Assembly (NCBI GenBank): GCA_016200675.1
Contig: JACQEH010000262.1
Location: forward strand, 1-11,398
Reading direction: 5' to 3'
DNA length: 11,398 nt
DNA from: Chloroflexota bacterium
Lineage (GTDB): Bacteria; Chloroflexota; Limnocylindria; Limnocylindrales; CSP1-4
The notes beneath the pieces were generated by a model. The model made no database searches and was not told where the DNA came from. It worked only from the letters and a program-made list of their open reading frames with translations. Shown in pieces: positions 1-5,308 of the stretch (its first letter is position 1; each line of letters starts with the position of its first letter). Both the position numbers and the translations under genes were made by a program.

Positions 1-286
1 CCTGGACGGTCCCGGCCATCCGGGCCAGGAGGGCCGGATGGCGGTTCATCACGTTGGTCACGAACGTCCCCAGCCCGATCCGCTCGGTCGCCCCGGCCAC
101 CGCGGAGAGCATCGTCCACTGCTCGACGTCGGGGACGGTCCGATCGCCACGACCGACGAAGTGGTCCCAGCACCACACCGACTGGTAGCCCGCCGCGTCC
201 AGGCGGACGGCACTCTCGAGCCACCAGCGCGGGGTCGCGCCGATGGCGCCGATCGCGACGCCGATCCGCGGCCCACCGCCGTCCAC
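1..286 (-). CDS. LLM class (probably F420-dependent) oxidoreductase, N-terminal 95 residues, cut by window edge
   Basis: Only the first 95 codons are present; the gene runs off the left edge. The protein begins with a short polar tail, then a first beta strand (RIGVAIGAIG), a helix, the segment AAGYQSVWCWDHF around residues 31-43, and then RIGLGTFVTNVMNRHPALLA at about 69-88. These match the luciferase-like monooxygenase TIM barrel: GWDSVWTWDH and LGLMVGANTFRNPGL are the equivalent stretches in the complete LLM protein at 3332-4297. The family is known for flavin- or F420H2-dependent redox reactions on many substrates; the substrate here cannot be told. GTG is taken as the start because the preceding in-frame codon is the TAG stop of mtnP, with no spacer, so no longer start is possible. 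There is no Shine-Dalgarno sequence in the end of mtnP, so translation is probably coupled to it. FMN-dependent use is the main alternative to F420. Confidence 0.85.
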   Translation of the reverse strand, partial: MDGGGPRIGVAIGAIGATPRWWLESAVRLDAAGYQSVWCWDHFVGRGDRTVPDVEQWTMLSAVAGATERIGLGTFVTNVMNRHPALLARMAGTVQ

Positions 287-1135
287 CTAGAGGCCAGTCT
301 CGAAGAGCCGGATGTCGTCGCGGCTCATGGCCTGGCCGTCGCCTCGGGTCGGCCCCAGCGCCGACCGCGCCCCCAGCGCGTCGAGATCGGACGGGAACCG
401 CCCGATCAGGTCCAGGACCACCTTCTGGATGCGGTCGGCGTTCTGGGCGAAGACCTCGAGGACGCTCACGGCATCCACGGCCTCGGTTCCCTCGAGGACG
501 CCGGCGTCGTAGTCCGTGATGAGCGAGATGTTCACGACCGCCATCCCGAGCTCGCGGCACAGCCACGCCTCGGGGTACTGGGTCATGTTGATGACCTCCC
601 AGCCGGCATCGGCGAACCACGTCGATTCGGCCTTCGTCGAGAAGCGCGGACCCTCGATGACGACCACCGTGCCCCGCTCGTGGACCGTGATGCCGTGGTC
701 GCGGATCGTCTCGATCGCCAGCCGTCGCAGCGTCGGGTCGTACGTCTCCGCGGACGACAGGTGGGTGACGATCGGCCCGTCGAAGAACGTGTGCGGCCGG
801 CCCGAGGTCCGGTCCACGAACTGGTCGCAGACCACGAAGTCGCCGGGCTTCACCCCGATGGCGAGGGAGCCGGCCGCGCACGGCGAGATCACGGCCTTCA
901 CCCCGAGCGAGCGCATCGCCCAGACGTTGGCCCGGTAGTTGATCCGGTGCGGCGGGATCGTGTGGCGCCGGCCGTGGCGCGGCAGGAACGCGACGCGGCG
1001 CCCACCGACCGTGGCGAGGAAGAAGCTGTCCGACGGCGCGCCGTAGGGGGTGTCGACCTTGACCTCGCGGACGTCCTCGAGGAGCGAGTAGAAGCCCGAT
1101 CCACCGAACACGCCGATCTCCGCCGGGTCTGTCAC
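287..1135 (-). CDS. mtnP: S-methyl-5'-thioadenosine phosphorylase (MTAP)
   Basis: This 282-residue protein belongs to the trimeric purine nucleoside phosphorylase family, which cleaves methylthioadenosine with phosphate to adenine and methylthioribose-1-phosphate in methionine and purine salvage. It has the N-terminal phosphate loop GVFGGSGFY (8-16), RHGRRHTIPPHRINYRAN (53-70), SPCAAGS (84-90), EGPRFSTKAE (161-170) and NMTQYPEAWLCRE (183-195). The TDYD motif at 207-210 supplies aspartates where guanine/hypoxanthine-type PNPs have Asn, which favours adenine-containing substrates. The length is normal for MTAP. GTG at 1135 is chosen because the upstream frame lacks homology and a GGAGG box sits 5 nt before it; the nearby ATG at 1140 is out of frame. 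It is first in a two-gene minus-strand unit, immediately followed by an LLM oxidoreductase. A methylthioinosine phosphorylase activity is the main alternative. Confidence 0.92.
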   Translation of the reverse strand: MTDPAEIGVFGGSGFYSLLEDVREVKVDTPYGAPSDSFFLATVGGRRVAFLPRHGRRHTIPPHRINYRANVWAMRSLGVKAVISPCAAGSLAIGVKPGDFVVCDQFVDRTSGRPHTFFDGPIVTHLSSAETYDPTLRRLAIETIRDHGITVHERGTVVVIEGPRFSTKAESTWFADAGWEVINMTQYPEAWLCRELGMAVVNISLITDYDAGVLEGTEAVDAVSVLEVFAQNADRIQKVVLDLIGRFPSDLDALGARSALGPTRGDGQAMSRDDIRLFETGL

Positions 1136-1140
1136 GCCAT

Positions 1141-1145
1141 CCTCC
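1141..1145 (-). promoter_or_regulatory. Shine-Dalgarno of mtnP
   Basis: GGAGG on the minus strand lies 5 nt upstream of the GTG at 1135. It decides the start against the longer reading frame, which stays open to 1276 but has no homology, and against the out-of-frame ATG at 1140. Confidence 0.75.
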
Positions 1146-1202
1146 GAGCGACTCGTTCCGGGCCGGCGCGGGTGCGCCCGATGGACCCGTGGAGCGGGGC
1201 CG

Positions 1203-1208
1203 ATTGTA
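1203..1208 (-). promoter_or_regulatory. Putative -10 box for mtnP
   Basis: TACAAT on the minus strand is the closest match to a vegetative -10 hexamer in the 131-bp divergent gap. It predicts a transcript start near 1196 and a leader of about 60 nt containing the GGAGG site. No convincing -35 is visible at the usual spacing; TAGACC at 1235-1230 is 21 nt away. Confidence 0.45.
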
Positions 1209-1233
1209 GTCGCGCGCGACGCCGGGCCTGGTC

Positions 1234-1239
1234 TACGAT
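1234..1239 (+). promoter_or_regulatory. Putative -10 box for the 1267-2842 unit
   Basis: TACGAT fits the TANNNT pattern seen before other first genes here. It predicts a start near 1246 and a leader of about 20 nt that includes the GGAGGAG ribosome site, so this unit would have a conventional leader. No good -35 is seen. Confidence 0.45.
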
Positions 1240-1257
1240 GGCCGCGCGCCCCTGCGC

Positions 1258-1264
1258 GGAGGAG
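1258..1264 (+). promoter_or_regulatory. Shine-Dalgarno of the small membrane protein gene
   Basis: GGAGGAG ends 2 nt before ATG 1267 (4 nt counted from the GGAGG core). It is one of the few strong ribosome sites in the window and supports this start. Confidence 0.7.
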
Positions 1265-1266
1265 CC

Positions 1267-1575
1267 ATGACGACACCCACGGACCAGCCCCGGACGGGCG
1301 ACACGGTCCGGACGATCGACGAGAAGGCGCAGGCCCTCGGGCGGGAAGCCGAGGCCGCCGCCAACCGCTTCGCGACCAACCCGGCGGTTCGCGACGCGGC
1401 CGACACCGCCGGCCGCCTGTGGGGCGCGATCCTCCTGGCCGCCGGCCTCTGGCTGTTCGCGGCCATCACCCTCCGACTCGACCTCCCGAACGTGGCCTGG
1501 GCCGACGTCTGGCCGGTGATCCTCATCGTCTTCGGGGGCATCATCGTCCTCCGCGGCGCAACCCGACGCCCTTGA
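1267..1575 (+). CDS. Small two-helix membrane protein (DUF5668/LiaF-transmembrane-like)
   Basis: This 102-residue protein has a polar, Ala/Glu/Arg-rich N-terminal half (1-50) that could form a helix. Two hydrophobic segments follow, at about 51-69 (LWGAILLAAGLWLFAAITL) and 79-97 (ADVWPVILIVFGGIIVLRG). The Trp-Pro pattern in the second helix and the short loop between them resemble the paired-helix module found in DUF5668 and LiaF-type envelope proteins, so both termini probably face the cytoplasm. The family link is pattern recognition, not a confirmed hit, and no enzymatic function is implied. The start is well supported by GGAGGAG. It is the first gene of a unit that continues with the DUF1684 and GNAT genes; its TGA stop overlaps an in-frame TTG of the DUF1684 reading frame (TTGA at 1572-1575). 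Confidence 0.75.
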   Translation: MTTPTDQPRTGDTVRTIDEKAQALGREAEAAANRFATNPAVRDAADTAGRLWGAILLAAGLWLFAAITLRLDLPNVAWADVWPVILIVFGGIIVLRGATRRP

Positions 1576-1619
1576 CGCCATCCGGGACTCCCCATCCCTC
1601 CGGCGACGCGACGGGCCGG

Positions 1620-2339
1620 GTGTCCCTGGAGCTGGCCGACTGGCGACGACGCGTCGCCGAGCTCTACGTCGCGGTGCGGGAGCGCGCGGTCGCGGATCCC
1701 GAGGCCGCGTGGAATCTGTGGCGCGCGACCCGGGAGGGGATATACCGGGACCATCCCCAGTCGCCGGTGCCACCCGAGCTGCGGCCGGCATTCCGGGCGG
1801 TCCATTGGCCGTACGACCCTGCCTGGCGTTTCGAGGTCACCATCCGGACTGCGGCGGCTCCGGCCTCCGACGAGCCCGGGTCGGGGCTCGGGTCCGGGCT
1901 CGGGTCGGGGCTCGGGTCGGGGCTCGGGTCGGGGCTCGGGTCCGGGCTCGGGTCGGGGCTCGGGTCGGGAATCGCGCTGCAGCTGCCGATGAGCACGGGC
2001 GACGCCCTGTCCTTCAGCCGGCTCGGCGAGGTCTCGCTGCCGCTCCCCGACCGCGGCCGGACGCTGACGGTCTACTGGATGGCGGGCTACGCCGGCGGCC
2101 TGTTCCTGCCCTTCCGGGACGCGACCAATGGCGCGGCGACCTACGGTGCGGGGCGCTACCTGCTCGACACCGCCAAGGGCGCGGACCTCGGCGGCGACGT
2201 GGCCGCCGGGCGCCTGCTCCTCGACTTCAACTTCGCCTTTCATCCTTCCTGCGCCTTCAACCCGCGCTGGTCGTGCCCGCTGGCCCCGCCCGAGAATTGC
2301 CTCGACCTGCCCGTGGAGGCCGGCGAGCGGCTCCGGTGA
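1620..2339 (+). CDS. DUF1684 family protein with an internal (GSGL)n repeat
   Basis: The 239-residue product ends in the signature block of DUF1684: YWMAGYAGGLFLPFRDAT (152-169), YGAGRYLLDTAKGADLG (175-191), then DFNFAFHPSCAFNPRWSCPL (202-221) with Cys211 and Cys219. The biochemical role of this family is not known to me. The N-terminus (LELADWRRRVAELYVAVR) also fits the family. The odd feature is a 32-residue run of eight GSGL/GSGI units at 87-118. It lies between the strand FEVTIRT (71-77) and the next strand IALQLP, where relatives have a short variable linker. The GTG start is chosen because homology begins right after it. An in-frame TTG at 1572, overlapping the previous stop, would give 255 residues with a low-complexity extension. 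There is no signal peptide or membrane segment. The gene overlaps the downstream GNAT gene by GTGA. Confidence 0.85.
   Translation: MSLELADWRRRVAELYVAVRERAVADPEAAWNLWRATREGIYRDHPQSPVPPELRPAFRAVHWPYDPAWRFEVTIRTAAAPASDEPGSGLGSGLGSGLGSGLGSGLGSGLGSGLGSGIALQLPMSTGDALSFSRLGEVSLPLPDRGRTLTVYWMAGYAGGLFLPFRDATNGAATYGAGRYLLDTAKGADLGGDVAAGRLLLDFNFAFHPSCAFNPRWSCPLAPPENCLDLPVEAGERLR
1878..1973 (+). repeat. 12-bp minisatellite (8 units) inside the DUF1684 gene, G-quadruplex-prone
   Basis: Eight head-to-tail 12-bp units of the form GGGTCSGGGCTC encode GSGL; the last is diverged (GGGTCGGGAATC, GSGI). The serine codon across the units reads TCG, TCC, TCG, TCG and then repeats the same order, so the array is a 48-bp block duplicated once. 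Because the unit is a multiple of three, copy-number change never breaks the frame. The coding strand has GGG or GGGG runs every 2-3 nt, a classical G-quadruplex-forming pattern. Confidence 0.95.
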
Positions 2340-2842
2340 GGATCCGCCAGGCGACGCTCGGGGACGCGGCGCGCATCGCGGAGATTCGGGTCACCGCCTG
2401 GCGGGCGACGTACACCGGCATCGTGCCGGAGTCGATCCTCGACGCCCTCGACGTCGCCCGCAACGCCGCGTGGCTCACCCGCCGCCTCGAGGACCCCGGA
2501 ACGACCGCCACGCTCGTCGCCGAGGAGGGCGGGGCGGTGGTCGGCTACGTCCTCCTCTCGCCCGCCCACGACCCCGACGCCGATGGCCTCGGCGAGGTGG
2601 AGGCCATCTACCTCGACCCGTCGGCGACGGGGCGCGGCCTCGGCCGGGCACTCCTCGGGGCCGCCATCGCCCGGCTGGTCGAGGCCGGGCACCCGGCCGT
2701 CGTGCTGTGGGTCCTGACGGACAACGGACCGGCCCGACGCTTCTACGAGCGGGAAGGCTTCGTGCTCGACGGGACCGCCCGGATGCTGGACTTCGATGGC
2801 ACGCCGATCGAGGAGGTCCGCTACCGGCGATCGATCGCCTGA
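2336..2842 (+). CDS. GNAT family N-acetyltransferase
   Basis: This is a 168-residue single-domain GNAT protein, which transfers acetyl from acetyl-CoA to an amine or similar group. It starts with the typical VRIRQATLGDAARIAEI (1-17). Motif A is VEAIYLDPSATGRGLGRALL (88-107), containing the R/Q-x-x-G-x-G/A pyrophosphate-binding loop as GRGLGR. Motif B is LWVLTDNGPARRFYEREGF (124-142), including the conserved NxxARxFYxxxGF signature. WRATYTGIVP at 22-31 is typical of the ribosomal-protein/antibiotic-type GNATs, but the substrate cannot be predicted. The GTG start overlaps the DUF1684 stop as GTGA, so translation is probably coupled. The gene closes the 1267-2842 unit, 18 nt before the next predicted promoter unit. 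Confidence 0.9.
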   Translation: MRIRQATLGDAARIAEIRVTAWRATYTGIVPESILDALDVARNAAWLTRRLEDPGTTATLVAEEGGAVVGYVLLSPAHDPDADGLGEVEAIYLDPSATGRGLGRALLGAAIARLVEAGHPAVVLWVLTDNGPARRFYEREGFVLDGTARMLDFDGTPIEEVRYRRSIA

Positions 2843-2848
2843 AGGCAC

Positions 2849-2854
2849 TACCAT
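2849..2854 (+). promoter_or_regulatory. -10 box of a leaderless promoter (PPOX gene)
   Basis: TACCAT ends exactly 6 nt before ATG 2861, in the 18-bp gap after the GNAT gene. No Shine-Dalgarno sequence is present. The usual 6-7 nt from -10 box to transcription start would put +1 on the start codon. No -35 match is visible. Confidence 0.55.
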
Positions 2855-2860
2855 CGGACC

Positions 2861-3298
2861 ATGCCAGGCGAGAGCGTCGCGGACGTGACCATCCCGGAGC
2901 GCGTCCGCGAGTTCATCGCCGCGCCGCGGATCGTCACGATCGGGACCACGGGCGCCGACGGCGCACCCCACCAGGCGGTCGCCTGGTATCGGCTCGAGCC
3001 CGACGACCGGATCCTCCTGAACAGCCGCTACCCGCGCCGCTGGCCGGCCGACCTGCAGCGCGACCAGCGGGTCTCCCTGGCCATCCCCGACGGCGGCGAC
3101 CTCATGCGCTGGGTCGGCCTCGGCGGGGTCGTCGAGACGATCGTCGAGGACGTCGTCCGCGCCCGCGAGGACATCTGCGAGCTGGCCGTGCGCTACGACG
3201 ACGCGGCGCCCGAGCGGCTCGCCGAGTTCCGATCGCAGCCCCGGATCTCCTTCCGAATCCGGATCACCTCGGTCCACGACCACCTGGGTGACGACTGA
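2861..3298 (+). CDS. PPOX class (FDOR split-barrel) F420-dependent oxidoreductase
   Basis: This 145-residue protein has the pyridoxamine-5'-phosphate-oxidase-like split-barrel layout. It has an N-terminal helix (PERVREFIAAPR, 12-23) and the strand pair IVTIGTTGADGAPHQAVAWYR (24-44). The block ILLNSRYPRRWPADLQRDQR (51-70) plus VSLAI is where the family binds flavin or F420 phosphate, and a C-terminal strand RISFRIRITSVHDHL (128-142) follows. The RRWxADLxRDxRVSL arrangement is typical of FDOR-B proteins, which use F420H2 to reduce substrates or act on biliverdin-like compounds. FMN or heme binding in the wider fold is the alternative. The neighbouring LLM enzyme and cofD support F420 use. It is the first gene of its unit, with a leaderless-type promoter. 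Confidence 0.85.
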   Translation: MPGESVADVTIPERVREFIAAPRIVTIGTTGADGAPHQAVAWYRLEPDDRILLNSRYPRRWPADLQRDQRVSLAIPDGGDLMRWVGLGGVVETIVEDVVRAREDICELAVRYDDAAPERLAEFRSQPRISFRIRITSVHDHLGDD

Positions 3299-3331
3299 TG
3301 ACGGGCGTCGGCTGATGGCGCGGGCCGGGCG

Positions 3332-4297
3332 ATGACGCACCACGATTCCGCCCGGTTGGGGCCTACGGCGATCCGCTTCGGAGCGCAGCTGTGGGTCCAG
3401 TCGACGAGCTGGCCGGGCCTGCGTGACGCCGCCCTGGCAGCCGAGGCGGCCGGCTGGGACTCCGTCTGGACGTGGGATCACGTCCTGGCGATCTTCGGCC
3501 CCTGGGAGCAGCCCATCCTCGAGGGCTGGTCAACCCTGGCAGCCCTCGGATCGGTCACGCGCCGCGTCCGGCTCGGCCTGATGGTCGGGGCCAACACCTT
3601 CCGGAACCCGGGCCTGACGGCCAAGCTGGCGACGACCCTCGACCACGTGTCGGGCGGTCGGGCCGTCCTCGGGATCGGCGGCGCCTGGTTCGAGCGCGAG
3701 CACGACGCCTTCGGGATCCCGTTCGGGGCCGGCTTCGGGGAGCGCCTCGACCGTCTCGACGAGGCGGTCATGCTCATTCGCCGGCTCCTCGATGGCGAGC
3801 GCTTCTCCCATGACGGCCGCTTCTACGCCTTCCACGATGCCATTTGCGAGCCGCGGACCGTCCAGGCCCGCCTGCCGATCCTCGTGGGCGGATCCGGTCC
3901 GAAGAAGACGCTTCGGACCGTCGCCCTGCGGGCCGACGGCTGGAACACGTCGGGGGACGTCGAGGAGGTCCGCGGCAAGCTGGCCAATCTCCAGGGCCAC
4001 TGCGACGCCGTCGGGCGCGACCTGTCGGCGATCGAGCTGACCGTCAGCTTCCCGATCATCCTGCGGGACCGCCGGGTCGCTGCCGAAGCCGCGTGGGCCG
4101 GCCTCATGGCCCACAACGAGAGCCCGAACGCCGGCGACGTGCCGCACCTCCTCGGTTCGCCGGCCGAGGTCGCCGAGGACCTCCGGCCGTTCGTCGAGAT
4201 GGGCTTCCGGACCGTCATCGTCAGGATGCCGGCGCCCCACGATCTCGAGACGATCGCGAGGATGCCCGAGGTCGGTGAGCTCCTCGCCGGTGGCTGA
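3332..4297 (+). CDS. LLM class F420-dependent oxidoreductase
   Basis: This 321-residue luciferase-like TIM-barrel protein has AAEAAGWDSVWTWDHVL (36-52), LGLMVGANTFRNPGLTAKLA (81-100) and TTLDHVSGGRAVLGIGGAWF (101-120) followed by EREHDAFG (121-128). LPILVGGSGPKKTLRTVALR (181-200) and ADGWN (201-205) form the C-terminal phosphate-site block. These are hallmarks of the bacterial F420-dependent LLM subgroup, which performs hydride transfer on alcohols, sugars or activated double bonds. The actual substrate is unknown. Length is typical. ATG 3332 is the best start: nothing upstream in frame is conserved and the barrel begins 14 residues in. The 33-bp gap from the PPOX gene is tiled by two mini-ORFs (see findings). 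Its end overlaps cofD by 23 bp, so all three genes are probably one message. Confidence 0.92.
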   Translation: MTHHDSARLGPTAIRFGAQLWVQSTSWPGLRDAALAAEAAGWDSVWTWDHVLAIFGPWEQPILEGWSTLAALGSVTRRVRLGLMVGANTFRNPGLTAKLATTLDHVSGGRAVLGIGGAWFEREHDAFGIPFGAGFGERLDRLDEAVMLIRRLLDGERFSHDGRFYAFHDAICEPRTVQARLPILVGGSGPKKTLRTVALRADGWNTSGDVEEVRGKLANLQGHCDAVGRDLSAIELTVSFPIILRDRRVAAEAAWAGLMAHNESPNAGDVPHLLGSPAEVAEDLRPFVEMGFRTVIVRMPAPHDLETIARMPEVGELLAGG

Positions 4298-5252
4298 GCG
4301 GCCACTGGAGCACGTCGTCGAGCTGGCGGGCGGCGTCGGCGGGGCGCGCCTGGCCCACGGCATCCAGGCCCACCTCGGGGCCGGCCTGACCGTCGTCGTG
4401 AACACCGGCGACGACCTCGAGCGCCACGGGCTGCTCGTCTGCCCGGACCACGACACGGTCCTCTACACCCTGGCCGGGCTCGACAACCGGGCGCTGGGCT
4501 GGGGGCTCGAGGGCGAGACCTTTGCCAACGCGGCGATGCTGGCGGGCTACGGCGAGGAGACGTGGTTCCGGCTCGGTGATCGGGACCTGGCCACCCACAT
4601 CGTCCGGACGCGGCGCGTCCGCGAGGGCCAGCGCCTGACCGACGTCGCGCGCCATCTCGGGGCCTCGCTCGGGGTCGCGGCCCGCATCCTGCCGATGACG
4701 GAGAACGCCGTCCGCACCAAGATCCGGACTGACGACGGCTGGCTCGACTTCCAGACCTACTTCGTCAGGCTCCACCAGGCGCCCGAGGTCCGCGAGCTGC
4801 GCTACGACGGGCTGGCGGAGGCCACGGCGACGCCCGAGGTCGAGGCCGCGCTCGCCGCGGCCGAGGCCATCGTCGTGGCGCCCTCGAACCCGTTCCTGTC
4901 GCTCGCGCCGATCCTCGGCGTGGCGGGGATCCGGGCCGGGATCGACGCCGCCCGGGCCCGTGGCGTCCCGGTGGCCGCGATCTCGGGGATCATCGGCGGG
5001 CGGGCCGTCAAGGGTCCCGCCGATCGCATCCTCGTCTCGCTCGGCCACGAGGCATCGGCCCTGGGGGTCGCCCGCATCCATGCGCCGTGGATCGACCTGT
5101 TCGTCATCGACACGGTCGACGCCGCCCTCGCGCCGGCCATCCGCGAGCTCGGCCTCGATGTCCTCGTGGCCGACACCCTGATGGACACCGACGAGGCGCG
5201 GGCCCGGGTGGCCGGAACCGTTTTGGAGGCCGTCACTGCGCTCCGGCGCTAG
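4275..5252 (+). CDS. cofD: CofD, 2-phospho-L-lactate (or phosphoenolpyruvate) transferase of F420 synthesis
   Basis: CofD joins a guanylylated three-carbon phosphoacid (lactyl- or phosphoenolpyruvyl-diphosphoguanosine) to the deazaflavin FO, giving F420-0 or dehydro-F420-0. The 325-residue protein has the nucleotide loop LAGGVGGARLAHG (17-29), VVVNTGDDLERHGLLVCPDHD (40-60) with the NTGDD motif, and FRLGDRDLATHIVR (98-111). It also has MTENAVRTKI (141-150), WLDFQTYFVR (156-165) and VVAPSNPFLSLAPIL (200-214), all family hallmarks. YvcK-type proteins share the fold but not this set of motifs. Two GTG starts are possible, 4275 and 4290; 4275 is used because GAGG lies just upstream, although only 3 nt away. 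It overlaps the LLM gene. No fbiB/cofE, cofC or FO synthase is in the window, so the rest of the pathway must lie elsewhere. Confidence 0.93.
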   Translation: MSSSPVAERPLEHVVELAGGVGGARLAHGIQAHLGAGLTVVVNTGDDLERHGLLVCPDHDTVLYTLAGLDNRALGWGLEGETFANAAMLAGYGEETWFRLGDRDLATHIVRTRRVREGQRLTDVARHLGASLGVAARILPMTENAVRTKIRTDDGWLDFQTYFVRLHQAPEVRELRYDGLAEATATPEVEAALAAAEAIVVAPSNPFLSLAPILGVAGIRAGIDAARARGVPVAAISGIIGGRAVKGPADRILVSLGHEASALGVARIHAPWIDLFVIDTVDAALAPAIRELGLDVLVADTLMDTDEARARVAGTVLEAVTALRR

Positions 5253-5255
5253 CAT
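5250..5255 (+). promoter_or_regulatory. Putative -10 box for the adenosine deaminase unit
   Basis: TAGCAT, identical to the box at 7513-7518, overlaps the cofD stop codon. It predicts transcription from about 5262 and a leader of about 40-47 nt containing the AGGAG at 5291-5295. The perfect TTGACA at 5284-5289 is downstream of this and has no -10 partner 16-18 nt later. Confidence 0.4.
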
Positions 5256-5290
5256 CGCCTGCAGGTCACCCCTCTATCGCCGCTTGACAT

Positions 5291-5295
5291 AGGAG
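5291..5295 (+). promoter_or_regulatory. Shine-Dalgarno-like AGGAG before the adenosine deaminase gene
   Basis: AGGAG is 6 nt from ATG 5302, which opens an 11-codon ORF, and 13 nt from ATG 5309, the first in-frame start of the deaminase. The spacing favours the small ORF. Confidence 0.5.
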
Positions 5296-5308
5296 CATCC
5301 CATGCACC

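Noticed and set aside
38..1270. 410-codon plus-strand open frame across the first 1.2 kb
   Set aside because: Antisense shadow of mtnP and the LLM gene; the product is His/Arg/Asp-rich without any fold signature.
1878..1973. Tandem repeat considered as a CRISPR array
   Set aside because: The units are contiguous 12-mers with no spacers and lie inside a coding frame.
2240..3481. 413-codon minus-strand open frame across the GNAT and PPOX genes
   Set aside because: Shadow frame: Asp/Val/Gly/Arg-rich, no domain, crosses several real genes and their junctions.
5284..5289. Perfect TTGACA as a -35 box
   Set aside because: No -10-like hexamer occurs 16-18 nt downstream; the position holds the start codon region. 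Probably coincidental.
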